Shown: piece by piece, positions 7,348-17,186 of the stretch
How positions within the stretch are numbered: position 1 is the stretch's first letter
Layout: every line of letters begins with the position of its first letter
Assembly: GCF_902498745.1 (NCBI RefSeq)
Contig: NZ_LR701479.1
Coordinates: 190,292 to 254,291, forward strand
From: Erythrobacter sp. EC-HK427
Lineage (GTDB): Bacteria; Pseudomonadota; Alphaproteobacteria; Sphingomonadales; Sphingomonadaceae
DNA: 64,000 nt
Reading direction: 5' to 3'
Made by a program: the position numbers and the translations under genes
The notes under the pieces: model-generated
What the model was told of the DNA's origin: nothing
Database searches by the model: none
The model's input: the letters and a program-made list of their open reading frames with translations, nothing else

Positions 7348-9563
7348 CAGAACGCCTGACCCAGCCCGATATAGACCGCGATCCATTCATCGTTCGGCCC
7401 CCGGTTAAGCGGCACCGCGACATCAAGGCGCAGCGGGCCGAACTCGGTTTCGTAGCGCACGCCCACGCCCGCGCCCCATTGGATATTGCCGAAATCGGGC
7501 AGCTCGTCCTCGCCGACGGAGCCTGCATCGAAGAACGGCACCACGCTCAGCGCGCCGTCGAAGAACGGCGTGCCGATGCGCGCTTCGGCGGAAATCTCAA
7601 CCAGGCTGCGCCCGCCCGCCGGATCGCCCTCGTCGGTGCGCGGGCCGATCTGGCGGTAGCCGTAGCCGCGCACCGATCCGCCGCCGCCGGCATAGAGCCG
7701 CCGCGAGGGGGCAATGCCATCCAGCGCACTGCCCGGCGTGCTGGCCAGACGCAGCCGCCCGGCCAGTACCGTATCGTCGCCCACTTGCTGATAATAGGAA
7801 AAGTCGGCCTGGCTGCGCAGATAGAAGCTCTGCACCCCGTCATTGTCAGAGGCTTCGGGCGAAAGCCGCAAGGATGCGCGCCAGCCTTCTGTGGGATCGA
7901 GCAGATCGTCCGATTCGTCGATCTGCCCGAACAGCGGCAGCGCGGCGATGAAATAGTCCTCGCTCGGCAATTCGACCCGGTTCACGTCAAATTCGCTTTC
8001 GCGCGTCGCCACCAATTCGATGCCGACCGACCAGCTATACTCCTTCTGGAACAGGAGGTTGCTCACCCGCTCGAAACTGCCCGTCAGCGAAAGCGTTTGC
8101 GCATCATAGGCTTCGTAATCGATAGTGCTGGCAAAGGCATCCACCGTCAGAATGCGGTCACGCCCGGTGAAATTGCTGCGGCGGAAGGTAACGCCCGCCA
8201 ATTGTTCCTGCGTGCCGAGAACACCGCGCACGCGCAGCAAGCCTTCGGGCGGGAAGAGGTTGCGGTGTTCCCACATCCCTTCGATCCGGATGCCTTCCTC
8301 GGTGCCAACGCCGATGCTGCCCGCCAGCGTGCGCAATGGTGCGGGCGTAAGCGAAGCGGCGATGTTGACGACGCCGGGTTGATCGCCGTCAGGCTCTGCC
8401 ACCACCACCGGCTGAAGATCGACCGCGCCAACAATGCCGGTGGCGAGTATCGCGCGGCGCAGATCGACCACGTCACTGCGTTGGTAGGGATCGTCGCGAT
8501 GCCAGCGGGCGATGCGCGTCAGATGCTCGCCGGAGAGGAAATCCTCGTTCTCGCTCACCACCTCGCCCATGACGAAGACACCGCCGGGCTTCACCTGCAT
8601 GGTGAGATCGCCCTCGATACGGGCATGGTCGATCTCCAGTTCGGGATCGCGCACGACGGCGAAGGGGAAACCGCCTTCGGCCAGTCCGTCTTCTAGGGCA
8701 GTGCGCCCGTCGGTCACCGCGTCGAGCGAGATGAAATTGCCCGGATAGACGCCGAAGGCTTCGCGCAAATCGTCATAGGCCGCGCCTGCCAGCACCAGAC
8801 TGCCCAGATCGACCGCGCCAAAGCGATAACGCGGGCCGGGGATTATATCGAAGCGCGCGGTGGGTGTTTCGTCAGCGCCTTCGTCTTCAGCGCCAGCACC
8901 GCCAATGCTGCGGATCACTTGCGCGTCGTAATAGCCGTAAACCCGCAAAAGCTCGTTCAGCAAGACCTCGTCATCACGCGCCTGCGCGGCGAGGCGGGCA
9001 AGATTGCCGTCATCGTCCAGCAGTGCGATGCTGGACAGCGCCTCGAACCGGGCGAGGAAGGCATAGCGTTCGGGGAACAGCGCCCGCTCGCTGGGGAACA
9101 CCAGCACCAGCTCGTCCGAAATCCGTTCCTCGCTGCCGGGCGGCAGTGGCGGGATTTCGTCATCGAAGGTGGCGAATTCGATGGGCTCCTCATCCGGCGC
9201 AAGCGGCGCGAGCTGCGGACGCTCCATCGCATCGGGCCAGGGGATGGTGATCTCGGGCAAATCGGCGAGTGGAGAGGAGGCATCAATCGGCGGCAGAGAC
9301 AGCAGTTCGTCGAGGCCCACCTGAAGTTGGGCATCGGGCACGCCCTGCGCCGCCCACGCCTCCGGATCGGCCACCGCTGCATCGGGGATCAGGTCTTCAA
9401 GCGAGCGATCTTGCACCCTGCCTTGCGCATCCTGCGCCAGTGCAGGCTGCGCGGCGAGGCTGCACGCGCCCAGCGCCGCCAGCACGGCAACGCGGCCAAG
9501 CGCGCGCTCAGGCGAGCTTGTATTCGGCTTGCAAGCCCGGCGTATTGTCTTTTGATCCGCCAT
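7347..9563 (-). CDS. tamA: Outer-membrane assembly factor TamA (BamA/Omp85 family)
   Basis: This protein has about 738 residues. A signal peptide ends at ALAQ around residue 43, followed by a Pro/acid-rich region, POTRA-like domains (for example [13 protein letters not shown] and [12 protein letters not shown]) and a C-terminal Omp85 barrel. The barrel has the loop motif [12 protein letters not shown] and a terminal strand ending in Phe (YIGLGQAF), as expected for BAM recognition. The ATG at 9563 overlaps the end of bpt by 56 bases. It is the first ATG that gives a full signal peptide, with AAGGA about 12 bases upstream. It is translationally coupled to tamB. The acidic, proline-rich segment before the POTRA domains is longer than usual. 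Confidence 0.92.
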   Translation of the reverse strand: MADQKTIRRACKPNTSSPERALGRVAVLAALGACSLAAQPALAQDAQGRVQDRSLEDLIPDAAVADPEAWAAQGVPDAQLQVGLDELLSLPPIDASSPLADLPEITIPWPDAMERPQLAPLAPDEEPIEFATFDDEIPPLPPGSEERISDELVLVFPSERALFPERYAFLARFEALSSIALLDDDGNLARLAAQARDDEVLLNELLRVYGYYDAQVIRSIGGAGAEDEGADETPTARFDIIPGPRYRFGAVDLGSLVLAGAAYDDLREAFGVYPGNFISLDAVTDGRTALEDGLAEGGFPFAVVRDPELEIDHARIEGDLTMQVKPGGVFVMGEVVSENEDFLSGEHLTRIARWHRDDPYQRSDVVDLRRAILATGIVGAVDLQPVVVAEPDGDQPGVVNIAASLTPAPLRTLAGSIGVGTEEGIRIEGMWEHRNLFPPEGLLRVRGVLGTQEQLAGVTFRRSNFTGRDRILTVDAFASTIDYEAYDAQTLSLTGSFERVSNLLFQKEYSWSVGIELVATRESEFDVNRVELPSEDYFIAALPLFGQIDESDDLLDPTEGWRASLRLSPEASDNDGVQSFYLRSQADFSYYQQVGDDTVLAGRLRLASTPGSALDGIAPSRRLYAGGGGSVRGYGYRQIGPRTDEGDPAGGRSLVEISAEARIGTPFFDGALSVVPFFDAGSVGEDELPDFGNIQWGAGVGVRYETEFGPLRLDVAVPLNRGPNDEWIAVYIGLGQAF

Positions 9564-10461
9564 CGGGAGCAGGAATCCTTTCGCCCCCGTCGCGCGTGAA
9601 CTTGTCGATAAGCGCGCGCTGCTCATCATCCCCCAAACGCCGCCATCCCTGCGGCCCCAGCACTTCCAAGGGGCGGAAGCGCACCTTGTATTGCATCCGC
9701 GCACTGCCTTCGACCCAATAGCCGAGATAGACGAAAGGCAGCTTCCCGCGTGCAGCGCGGCGAATATGGTCAAGAATGACGTAGGTACCAAGTCCGCTGC
9801 GATCCTTGTGATCGGGATCGAAGAAGCTGTAGATCATCGAAAGCCCGTCTGCCTGACGATCCATTAAACACGCAGCGACCAGACGTCCAACCCCGCCCGT
9901 GGGGGACGGTTCCCGGTATTCCACGACAAAGCTGGACACGGCGGTGTGTTCGACCATGTCGGCATAATCGACTTCGTCCATCGCTGCCATCCCGCCGCCG
10001 GGGTGGCGGTATTCGAGATAATGCTGGAGCAGCTCGAATTGCTCGGCCGTCGCCCACGGCTTGCATTCGGTGGCGATCAAATCCGAATTGCGCTTCAGAA
10101 TGCGCTTTTGCGATGCCGATGGCCGGAAATCGAAGGCAGACACGCGCACCGAAACGCAGGCGCGGCAATCGGCGCAGGACGGGCGGTAGGCCACTGTCTG
10201 GCTGCGGCGGAAACCGATGCGGCCCAGCGCATCGTTCAACTGTTCGGCGTGCGGGCCTTTCAGCTCGGTAAAGACTTTGCGTTCGGTCTTGCCCTCAAGA
10301 TACGGACAAGGCGCGGGGCTCGTGACGAAGAATCGGGGGAAGCGAACGGGGGCCGTCACGGTCTTGGTCGATCCTTTCGATTCCGGTGCATCCTGCGCCA
10401 ACGGGGCGCTGCGAACGGGCGATTGCCTCTGCCGCATCTGTTGCACGGCTGAATCGCTCAT
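9508..10461 (-). CDS. bpt: Aspartate/glutamate leucyltransferase (N-degron enzyme)
   Basis: The 317-residue protein matches the arginyl/leucyl-tRNA-protein transferase family. An N-terminal domain carries the cysteine motif [12 protein letters not shown], and a C-terminal GNAT-like domain includes [18 protein letters not shown] and [15 protein letters not shown]. Bacterial Bpt moves Leu from Leu-tRNA to proteins with N-terminal Asp or Glu, marking them for ClpS/ClpAP. This activity is known for the family and not tested here. The first 35 residues are a variable Gln/Ser/Arg-rich leader. The 3' end runs 56 bases into tamA on the same strand. Confidence 0.92.
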   Translation of the reverse strand: MSDSAVQQMRQRQSPVRSAPLAQDAPESKGSTKTVTAPVRFPRFFVTSPAPCPYLEGKTERKVFTELKGPHAEQLNDALGRIGFRRSQTVAYRPSCADCRACVSVRVSAFDFRPSASQKRILKRNSDLIATECKPWATAEQFELLQHYLEYRHPGGGMAAMDEVDYADMVEHTAVSSFVVEYREPSPTGGVGRLVAACLMDRQADGLSMIYSFFDPDHKDRSGLGTYVILDHIRRAARGKLPFVYLGYWVEGSARMQYKVRFRPLEVLGPQGWRRLGDDEQRALIDKFTRDGGERIPAPDGGSKDNTPGLQAEYKLA

Positions 10462-10548
10462 AGAACCATGTTAACCAAAAAAAGCCGCTTGGGGAGCAAT
10501 AATTTCCACAAGTCCCTTGCCAGCAGTGGCAAAGCATCCCGTATCGGG

Positions 10549-11769
10549 TCAGTTCAATTCCGCCTGGCTAACGGCGTAACCCTTGGCGGTGAGCGCCTGC
10601 ACCAACGCATCGAGCTGCGCCTTGTCGCGCGCTTCGCACTCGATATCGGTCACCAGACCTTTGGCCGGCAGATTGGTGAAAATCCGCTGGTGATAGATCT
10701 CGATGATGTTGACGCTGTGCGCGTCGAACTCGCGCATCACCTTGAACAGCGCGCCGGGGCGATCCTGCAAGGTAATCTGCAAACGGGCGAGACGGCCCGA
10801 ACGGGCGAGATCGCGCAGCAGCACATTGGCGAGAAGGCGGGTGTCGATATTGCCGCCGCACAGCACCAGTCCGATACGCTTGCCACGGAAGCGTTCTGGG
10901 TAGGAGAGGATCGCCGCCAGCCCCGCCGCGCCTGCGCCTTCCACCACGGTCTTTTCGATCTGCAACAGCAGGCTGACCGCTTCTTCCAGATGCGGTTCGT
11001 CCACCAGCACGATATCATCGACCAGCCGGTTGATGACCACTTGGGTGAACTTGCCCGGCTGCTTGACCGCAATCCCTTCGGCCAGCGTGTCGCCACCGCT
11101 GGGCAGATCCTCGCCTTTGAAGGCGTTGTAAGATGAGGGGAAAAGCTGCGCTTCCACCCCGATCACTTCGATCGGATCGGGCATAGCCTTGGCCACCGTC
11201 GCCATGCCCGAAATCAGCCCGCCGCCGCCAATCGGCACGACAATGCAATCGAGATCGGGCGCATCGGCAAACAGTTCGAGTGCCGCCGTGCCCTGCCCTG
11301 CGGCGACTTTGGGATCGTCGAAGGGGTGCACGAAAGTGAGGCCAAGCTCCTGCTCCAGCGTGCGCGCATGGGCGCTCGCCTCGTCAAACGTCTCGCCTTC
11401 CAGCACGACATTGCCGCCCACTGCCTCGGTCTGCATCACTTTCACCACCGGCGTGGTGCGCGGCATGACGATGGTGACCGGCACGCCCAGCCGCGTGCCG
11501 TGATAGCTGAGGCCCTGCGAATGGTTGCCCGCGCTCGCCGCAATCACGCCGCGCGCGCGCTGTTCATCGGTCAATTGCAGCAGCGCGTTGAGCGCCCCGC
11601 GCTCCTTATACGCCGCGGTGAATTGCAGGTTTTCGAATTTGAGCCAAATTTGCGCGCCGGTAATCTTGGAGAGCGTCTGCGAATACATGGTGGGCGTACG
11701 CACCACCGCTCCTGCGATCCGCTGCGCGGCTGCTTCGATATCGGCGAGAGTCAATGTCGGCTCGGTCAT
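10549..11769 (-). CDS. ilvA: Threonine ammonia-lyase with C-terminal ACT domain
   Basis: The 406-residue protein is a fold-type II PLP enzyme. The PLP lysine is K55 in AAYKERGALN, the substrate loop is SAGNHSQG, and the phosphate-binding loop is GGGGLISGMA. An ACT domain fills about residues 330-405 (RPGALFKVMREFDAHSVNI). The enzyme deaminates threonine to 2-oxobutanoate, the first step toward isoleucine. At about 400 residues with a single ACT domain it belongs to the shorter bacterial class. It stands alone, about 90 bases from bpt. A serine dehydratase side activity is possible. Confidence 0.9.
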   Translation of the reverse strand: MTEPTLTLADIEAAAQRIAGAVVRTPTMYSQTLSKITGAQIWLKFENLQFTAAYKERGALNALLQLTDEQRARGVIAASAGNHSQGLSYHGTRLGVPVTIVMPRTTPVVKVMQTEAVGGNVVLEGETFDEASAHARTLEQELGLTFVHPFDDPKVAAGQGTAALELFADAPDLDCIVVPIGGGGLISGMATVAKAMPDPIEVIGVEAQLFPSSYNAFKGEDLPSGGDTLAEGIAVKQPGKFTQVVINRLVDDIVLVDEPHLEEAVSLLLQIEKTVVEGAGAAGLAAILSYPERFRGKRIGLVLCGGNIDTRLLANVLLRDLARSGRLARLQITLQDRPGALFKVMREFDAHSVNIIEIYHQRIFTNLPAKGLVTDIECEARDKAQLDALVQALTAKGYAVSQAELN

Positions 11770-11889
11770 GGGGAAGAGCGCCTAGCGGCTGGAACGGCGA
11801 AGGGGAATAGGGTGCAAACTATCCTCCCGTGAAAGATTGCCTTTCAGACGCATTGCCTTTGGCGGTCGAACACGGCACCTATCCGCGCC

Positions 11890-12783
11890 ATGACTGCAAT
11901 CGCTTTTTTGGGCCTTGGCGTGATGGGAGCGCCGATGGCCGGACATCTCGCCCGCGCCGGGTTTGCTGTAACCGGATACAACCGCACCTTCGCCAAGGCA
12001 GAAGCGTGGCAAAAGGCGCTGGCGGGCGAAGGCCCGTCGGTCAGCATTGAAGCCGATGCGGCGCAGGCTGCGGCGGACAAGGACGTGGTGCTCGCCTGCC
12101 TCGGCAATGACGCGGATGTCACCGCAGTGCTGCTGGGAGAAGGCGGCGTGCTGGCGGCGATGCGCAAGGGCGCGACCTTTGTCGATCACACCACCATCTC
12201 GCCAGCTCTCGCCCGCCGGATCGCCGAAGAATGCGCGCGGCTGGGCCTCCACGCGGTCGATGCGCCGGTGTCGGGCGGACAGGCGGGCGCGGAAAACGGT
12301 CGGCTCGCGATTATGTGCGGGGGATCGGACGCGGCGATGGCGAAGGCCGCACCGGTCATGGACAACTATGCCGCGAGGATCGTGCATATTGGCGGGCCGG
12401 GCGCAGGGCAGGCGTGCAAGGCGGTCAACCAAGTGTGCATCGCGGGCGTGCTGGCGGGTCTGGCCGAAGGCGTACGGCTGGCGCAGGCGACGGGCGTGGA
12501 TACCGACAAGGTGCTGGAAGCGATCAGCGGCGGCGCCGCGCAGAGCTGGCAGATGGAAAACCGCTGGCAAACGATGGTGCGCGGCGAGTTTGATTTCGGT
12601 TTCGCCATCGACTGGATGCGCAAGGATCTCGCCATCGCGCTTGGCGAAGCGAAGGCGGAAGGCCTGTCCCTCCCCGTCGCCGCGCTCGTCGATCAATTCT
12701 ATGCGCAGGTGCAAGCTGCGGGCGGTGCCCGGCAGGATACCAGCGCGCTTATCCGCCATTTGCCGGAGGTCAATTCCAAGTGA
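11890..12783 (+). CDS. NAD(P)-dependent 3-hydroxyacid dehydrogenase (HIBADH/GLYR family)
   Basis: The 297-residue protein has an N-terminal Rossmann domain with FLGLGVMGAPMAGHLARAG. The substrate motif DAPVSGGQAGAENG lies near residue 120, and the catalytic lysine is in GAGQACKAVNQ. This is the layout of beta-hydroxyacid dehydrogenases such as 3-hydroxyisobutyrate dehydrogenase, tartronate semialdehyde reductase and glyoxylate reductase. The exact substrate cannot be read from the sequence. No valine-degradation genes are nearby, so an mmsB name is not supported. The stop TGA overlaps the GTG start of the following amidohydrolase, so the two are probably co-transcribed. Confidence 0.85.
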   Translation: MTAIAFLGLGVMGAPMAGHLARAGFAVTGYNRTFAKAEAWQKALAGEGPSVSIEADAAQAAADKDVVLACLGNDADVTAVLLGEGGVLAAMRKGATFVDHTTISPALARRIAEECARLGLHAVDAPVSGGQAGAENGRLAIMCGGSDAAMAKAAPVMDNYAARIVHIGGPGAGQACKAVNQVCIAGVLAGLAEGVRLAQATGVDTDKVLEAISGGAAQSWQMENRWQTMVRGEFDFGFAIDWMRKDLAIALGEAKAEGLSLPVAALVDQFYAQVQAAGGARQDTSALIRHLPEVNSK

Positions 12784-14486
12784 AGTTACTCGCCACGCTG
12801 GCAGCCAGTGCTGCCCTCCTCACCGCCACCCCCGCGCTGGCGCAAACCTGGATCGACAATGTCGACGGCATTTCCATCGACCGCGAAGGAAATGTTGATC
12901 GCTTCGTCGGCATGGTGATCGATGCCGACGGGCGCGTGGTAGAATTGCTCGATTTCGGCGACGACCCGACGATCACCGTGCAATACCGCAACGATCTTGA
13001 AGGGCGGGTGGTCATCCCCGGCTTTATCGACGCGCACGCGCATCTGATGGGGCTCGGCCTCGGCACGCTGGTGCTCGATCTGTCGGGCACCCGCTCGCTG
13101 GAAGAGGCACTCGCCGCTATCGCCGCCTATGCCGAGGAATATCCCGACCGCCCGTGGATTATCGGACGCGGCTGGAATCAGGAAATCTGGGGCCTCGGGC
13201 GCTTTCCGACCGCTGCCGAACTGGACGCAGTGGTGTCTGACCGTCCTGTCTGGCTCGAACGGGTGGACGGCCATGCGGGCTGGGCAAATACGCTTGCCTT
13301 GCAGGCAGGCGGCGTGACGGCTGCTTCGCAAGACCCCTCCGGCGGTCGGATCGAGCGTTTGCCCGGCAGCCGCGCGCCGTCGGGCGTGCTGGTCGATGCC
13401 GCCATGCCAATGGTCGGCGCACAGGTGCCGCCACCCCGCGCGCGCGACCGCGAACAGGCGCTCTACAACGCGCAGCAATTGCTGCTGAGCTACGGCATTA
13501 CCGCGATGGCGGACATGGGCACTACGCTGGAAGACTGGATGACCATCCGCCGCGCGGGCGATGCCGGATGGCTCTCCGTGCGGGTGATGGCCTATGCTGA
13601 TTCGGTGGAAACGATGCTGCTGATCGGCGGCGAGCGGCCCACCGATTGGCTGTATGACGATATGCTGCGGCTGAACGGGGTGAAGCTCTATCTCGATGGC
13701 GCGCTTGGCTCGCGCGGGGCGCTGCTCAAAGAGGATTACGAGGACGATCACGGCAATCGCGGCCTTCCGCTGCTCACCCCGGCGCAACTGCGCAATCTGA
13801 TGAGCCGCGCTGCGCTCGGCAATTATCAGGTCGCCGTCCACGCGATTGGCGATGCCGCCAACGCCGAGGCGCTGAACGCAATCGAGGAACTGTCCGCCGA
13901 CTTTTCCGGCGATCGGCGCTGGCGGATCGAACACGCGCAAATCGTCGATCCGGTCGATATCGCCCGCTTCGGCCAGCACGGCATCATCGCCTCTATGCAA
14001 CCGGTGCATCAGACCAGCGATATGTTCATGGCCGAAGCGCGGCTGGGGGATGACCGGCTGGGCGGCGCCTATGCCTGGCGCACCATTCTGAATACGGGCG
14101 GCACGCTGGCTTTCGGCACTGATGCGCCTGTGGAGCCGGTTGACCCGTTGGCAGGACTTGCTGTGGCGATCAGCCGCGCCAATGCCGATGGCGAGCCCTT
14201 CGGCGGCTGGCGGGCCGAGGAAGCGGTTACCCGCGAACAGGCGCTGGCCGCCTACACTGCCAATGCCGCCTATGCCGGTTTTGCCGAAGGCCGCTTCGGC
14301 ACGCTGGCACCGGGCGAGCGGGCCGACTTCGTGGTGCTGTCTGCCGACCCGTTGATGTCCAGCCCGGAACAGATTCGTAGAATCGCGGTCGAGCAGACAT
14401 GGGTAGCCGGTCGGCTGGTTTATGATGCAGATATGCAACGCCTGCCAGCCGATAGCCCACCACAGGGCGTAATTGTGACAGATTGA
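12780..14486 (+). CDS. Exported amidohydrolase family 3 protein (YtcJ-like)
   Basis: The 568-residue protein starts with GTG at 12780, overlapping the previous stop as GTGA. A signal peptide (LLATLAASAALLTATPALAQ) directs it to the periplasm. The TIM-barrel amidohydrolase shows its metal-site motifs in order: IPGFIDAHAHL (HxH), a lysine in LNGVKLYLDGALGSRG, VHAIGDAAN, RIEHAQIVD and FGTDAPVEP. Family members hydrolyse C-N bonds in amides, formamides or cyclic amides using a metal centre. The substrate is unknown. A periplasmic location is common for the sphingomonad homologues. Confidence 0.87.
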   Translation: MKLLATLAASAALLTATPALAQTWIDNVDGISIDREGNVDRFVGMVIDADGRVVELLDFGDDPTITVQYRNDLEGRVVIPGFIDAHAHLMGLGLGTLVLDLSGTRSLEEALAAIAAYAEEYPDRPWIIGRGWNQEIWGLGRFPTAAELDAVVSDRPVWLERVDGHAGWANTLALQAGGVTAASQDPSGGRIERLPGSRAPSGVLVDAAMPMVGAQVPPPRARDREQALYNAQQLLLSYGITAMADMGTTLEDWMTIRRAGDAGWLSVRVMAYADSVETMLLIGGERPTDWLYDDMLRLNGVKLYLDGALGSRGALLKEDYEDDHGNRGLPLLTPAQLRNLMSRAALGNYQVAVHAIGDAANAEALNAIEELSADFSGDRRWRIEHAQIVDPVDIARFGQHGIIASMQPVHQTSDMFMAEARLGDDRLGGAYAWRTILNTGGTLAFGTDAPVEPVDPLAGLAVAISRANADGEPFGGWRAEEAVTREQALAAYTANAAYAGFAEGRFGTLAPGERADFVVLSADPLMSSPEQIRRIAVEQTWVAGRLVYDADMQRLPADSPPQGVIVTD

Positions 14487-14551
14487 TACCCAATTTTAGC
14501 TCGCCATTAACGCAAAGACTCGTTAGGGGTGTTCCAACGAGGGATTAAATA

Positions 14552-14809
14552 GTGAGGATTTTACCCGCGATGACTGCCAAGTTGTTCACAACCGCCGCCG
14601 CCGCAATCGCCCTGTCGGCTACGCCGACTCTGGCGCAGGAAAGCCAATTTGATCGTGCTCCGGCACCGATCGATGCGCAGGCCGAGCAGATTGACGACAA
14701 TGGCCCGGGCCTGCTGCTCGCCATCGCCGCGCTCGCTGCAATCATCGCTGCAATCCTGATCGCTGCCGGTCAGGAAGGCGAAGACGAAGTCCTGCCGACC
14801 AGCCCGTAA
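14552..14809 (+). CDS. Small exported protein with C-terminal membrane helix
   Basis: The 85-residue protein has an N-terminal signal peptide that ends near TLAQES. A hydrophilic stretch (QFDRAPAPIDAQAEQIDDN) follows, then a strongly hydrophobic helix (LLLAIAALAAIIAAILIAAG) and a short acidic tail. The GTG at 14552 has GAGGG at ideal spacing. An ATG at 14570 would shorten the signal peptide and is also possible. A good terminator follows at 14835. Similar small Ala-rich membrane proteins are common in sphingomonads, but I do not recognise a named family or function. Confidence 0.65.
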   Translation: MRILPAMTAKLFTTAAAAIALSATPTLAQESQFDRAPAPIDAQAEQIDDNGPGLLLAIAALAAIIAAILIAAGQEGEDEVLPTSP

Positions 14810-14834
14810 GCTGATCACACATCACCGGATTTGA

Positions 14835-14865
14835 AAACGGGGTTGCTTGCGGCCCCGTTTTTCTT
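14835..14865 (+). terminator. Rho-independent terminator
   Basis: The stem is AAACGGGG (14835-14842) with CCCCGTTT (14853-14860), with a 10-base loop and a T-rich tail. It follows the small membrane-protein gene. Its reverse complement also ends in TTTT, so it may serve tatC on the other strand. Confidence 0.75.
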
Positions 14866-14917
14866 TGTGCGGTCAGTATGCTTGGGACTTGCTCTCTTGC
14901 GGAGAGCGCAGTGCAGT

Positions 14918-15754
14918 TTAGTTGGTAGGTTCGTCCGCAGCGGCGTCGGCTGCTTCCTCAAGCGGACTGCCCGAGGTAGCTTCGGCCTTCGCCTCTTCCT
15001 TCGCCCGCTTGCGTTCGCTCAGCAGCATCAACAGCAGCGAGCCTTCGAACAAGAGCAGCAGAGGCAGCGCCAGCATGAGCTGCGAGATCACGTCGGGCGG
15101 CGTAATCAGCGCAGCCACAACGAAAACCGCAACGATAATATAGCGCCGCGCCGATACTAGCTGCTCGCGCGTCACCAGCCCCGCCATGTTCAGCAGCATC
15201 AGCAGCACCGGCAGCAAAAAGCTGATCCCGAATGCCAGGATGAAGCGCATCACCAGATCGAGATATTGCCCCATTTCGGGCAGCGCATTGGCCGGCAACC
15301 CGCCCGCTTCGCCTTCAAACCCGAGGAAAAACTCGAACGCCAGCGGCATCACCACGAAATAGGCGAGCGCCGCGCCCATGGTGAACAGAATGGGCGTTGC
15401 CAGCAGGAATGGCAGGAAGGCGCGCTTTTCCTTGGCGTAAAGCCCCGGCGCGATAAACGCCCAAAGCTGGTTGGCGATAATCGGGAAGCTGATGAAAAAC
15501 GCCGCAAACAGCGCGACCTTGATCTCGACAAAGAACGCGCCGTACAGCTGCGTGTAGACCAGCTGCCCCTGCCCTTCGGGAAAGGCGCTGGTCAGCGGTT
15601 GCACCAGCAGGCCGAAAATCTGGTCGGCGAAATAGAAGCTGATGACAAACGCCACCATCAGCGCCGCCACGGCCTTCACCAGCCGCCCGCGCAATTCAAT
15701 CAGGTGATCGAGCAGCGGGGCCTGCGTATCGTCCAGATCCTTGATAATGCCCAT
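14918..15754 (-). CDS. tatC: Sec-independent protein translocase TatC
   Basis: The 278-residue protein has six membrane helices and the TatC hallmarks. The N-terminal LLDHLIELRGRLVKAV is the signal-peptide-docking region, and TPPDVISQLMLALPLLLLFE lies in the last helices. TatC is the core receptor that binds twin-arginine signal peptides and forms the translocase with TatA and TatB. It has a hydrophilic Ala/Glu-rich tail of about 35 residues. The start lies three bases after the tatB stop, so tatABC is a tight operon that extends from argS-scpAB upstream. Confidence 0.96.
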   Translation of the reverse strand: MGIIKDLDDTQAPLLDHLIELRGRLVKAVAALMVAFVISFYFADQIFGLLVQPLTSAFPEGQGQLVYTQLYGAFFVEIKVALFAAFFISFPIIANQLWAFIAPGLYAKEKRAFLPFLLATPILFTMGAALAYFVVMPLAFEFFLGFEGEAGGLPANALPEMGQYLDLVMRFILAFGISFLLPVLLMLLNMAGLVTREQLVSARRYIIVAVFVVAALITPPDVISQLMLALPLLLLFEGSLLLMLLSERKRAKEEAKAEATSGSPLEEAADAAADEPTN

Positions 15755-15757
15755 CGC

Positions 15758-16219
15758 TCAGCTGTCTTTCGCGGGCGGATCGAGCGGGAGCTCGGGCGCA
15801 GTTTCGGGCGCGTCCACCGGCTGCGGCGCTGGGGCATGCGCTGCGGATTTTGCTTCCGCCGCAACCGCTTCTTTCGCGGCAATCCGCTCTTCGGGCGAGA
15901 GTCCCTCCAGCCGCGCCTTCTGCTCGGCCGTTAGCTGGCGCGGCGGATAGGCGCCGGTCGGCTCCATCTCGGGCGGTGCGCCATCGGGATGTTCGCGCAT
16001 GATCTTTTCGTTCTGCGCCTTCCACTTCTTTTCCATGTCATCCAGCTCCGCCTCGCGCACCATGGCGTCGAGTCCGGTGCGGAAATGGGCAGAAAGTTTG
16101 CGCATCTTGCCCACCCAGCGCCCCGCCGTGCGGAAGGCGAGCGGCATATCCTTGGGGCCGATGACAAGCACCGCCACAATGACGATCATCAAAAGTTCGG
16201 TGGCGCCGATATCGAACAT
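15758..16219 (-). CDS. tatB: Sec-independent protein translocase TatB
   Basis: The 153-residue protein has the TatB-type N-terminus MFDIGATELLMIVIVAVLVIGPKDMP, a membrane helix followed by an amphipathic helix (RTAGRWVGKMRKLSAHFR) and a long charged and Pro/Ala-rich tail. TatB forms the receptor complex with TatC. It lies between tatA and tatC. The Pro residue after GPKD is the normal TatB hinge and separates it from TatA. Confidence 0.93.
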   Translation of the reverse strand: MFDIGATELLMIVIVAVLVIGPKDMPLAFRTAGRWVGKMRKLSAHFRTGLDAMVREAELDDMEKKWKAQNEKIMREHPDGAPPEMEPTGAYPPRQLTAEQKARLEGLSPEERIAAKEAVAAEAKSAAHAPAPQPVDAPETAPELPLDPPAKDS

Positions 16220-16243
16220 AATGCGCGGCGCTCGCTAGGCAGA

Positions 16244-16489
16244 TCAGGAACGGGGGGTGTCGCCCGAGGTCGTCTCGGTCGTGTCGCTCGTGGTGGAGGC
16301 AGGAGTCGGAGCAGGCGCTTCGATCTGTGCATTGGGCTCCGCAGTGCCGCGCTGTTCCTCGCTCATGCCCTTCTTGAAGCTGCTGATTCCCTTGCCGAAA
16401 TCGCCCATCATCTCCGAAATCCGGCCACGGCCGAACAGGACAAGGATGACGACGGCGATGATCAGGATCTGCCAAATACCCGGCTGCAT
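16244..16489 (-). CDS. tatA: Sec-independent protein translocase TatA
   Basis: The 81-residue protein has a short N-terminal membrane helix (WQILIIAVVILVLFG), the hinge and an amphipathic helix (ISEMMGDFGKGISSFKKGM), then a Ser/Thr-rich tail. It forms the pore oligomers of the Tat system. The N-terminal GIWQ and FGRGRISEMM are typical alphaproteobacterial TatA features. It lies 34 bases after scpB and 24 bases before tatB, probably in one transcript. Confidence 0.93.
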   Translation of the reverse strand: MQPGIWQILIIAVVILVLFGRGRISEMMGDFGKGISSFKKGMSEEQRGTAEPNAQIEAPAPTPASTTSDTTETTSGDTPRS

Positions 16490-16523
16490 GAGAATTTCCT
16501 TGTGAACGCTTTACCCGTGTAAC

Positions 16524-17186
16524 TTAGGCGCTATCGCCGGGCATTTCCAGCGGTTCCTCGTGATCGCCCGCATCGCCTTCTGCAGCAGCAGCGGCGGCAG
16601 CAGCCTCTTCGGCGGCGAGTTGCTCTTCCTTCTGCGCCACCATGTCCTCGTAGGCATCGTCAACCGGATCGAGCAAGCCCGCGGCCTTCAATTCGTCCAG
16701 CCCCGGCAAATCCTTGCGCGATTCGAGGCCGAAATGGCTCAAGAAATCGGGCGTGGTGGCGTAAATCACCGGTCGCCCCGGCACTTCGCGCCTGCCCGCT
16801 GCCCGCACCCAGCCTGCCTCCATCAACACGTCCAGCGTGCCCGGACTGGTCTGCACCCCGCGAATCGATTCGATTTCCGCGCGGCTGACGGGTTCGTGAT
16901 AGGCGATGATCGCCAGCACTTCGGTGGCCGCGCGGCTCAGCTTGCGCACCTGTTCCTTCTCCCGCCGCAGCAAATGCGCCAGATCGGGCGCGGTCTGGAA
17001 TTGCCAGCGCTTTCCGCGCTCGACCAGCACAACGCCGCGCCCGGCATAGGCAGCCTGCAATTCGGCCAGCGCCGCGCGCACATCGGCATCACCCAGATGC
17101 GCCGAAATCGCCTCCGCCGTCAGCGGCTCCTCCGCCGCGAACAGGCAGGCTTCCACCGCGCGGGCGAGGTCGGAGACTTGGGTCAC
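16524..17186 (-). CDS. scpB: Segregation and condensation protein B
   Basis: The protein has about 220 residues and starts at GTG 17186, which overlaps the scpA stop as GTGA. It consists of two winged-helix domains, with the ScpB signatures LSRAATEVLAIIAYHEPVSRAEIESIRG and GRREVPGRPVIYATTPDFL. ScpB binds the kleisin ScpA in the SMC condensin complex, which acts in chromosome compaction and segregation. The C-terminal acidic and Ala-rich tail is longer than in firmicute homologues. No smc gene is in this window, which is normal. Confidence 0.93.
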   Translation of the reverse strand: MTQVSDLARAVEACLFAAEEPLTAEAISAHLGDADVRAALAELQAAYAGRGVVLVERGKRWQFQTAPDLAHLLRREKEQVRKLSRAATEVLAIIAYHEPVSRAEIESIRGVQTSPGTLDVLMEAGWVRAAGRREVPGRPVIYATTPDFLSHFGLESRKDLPGLDELKAAGLLDPVDDAYEDMVAQKEEQLAAEEAAAAAAAAEGDAGDHEEPLEMPGDSA

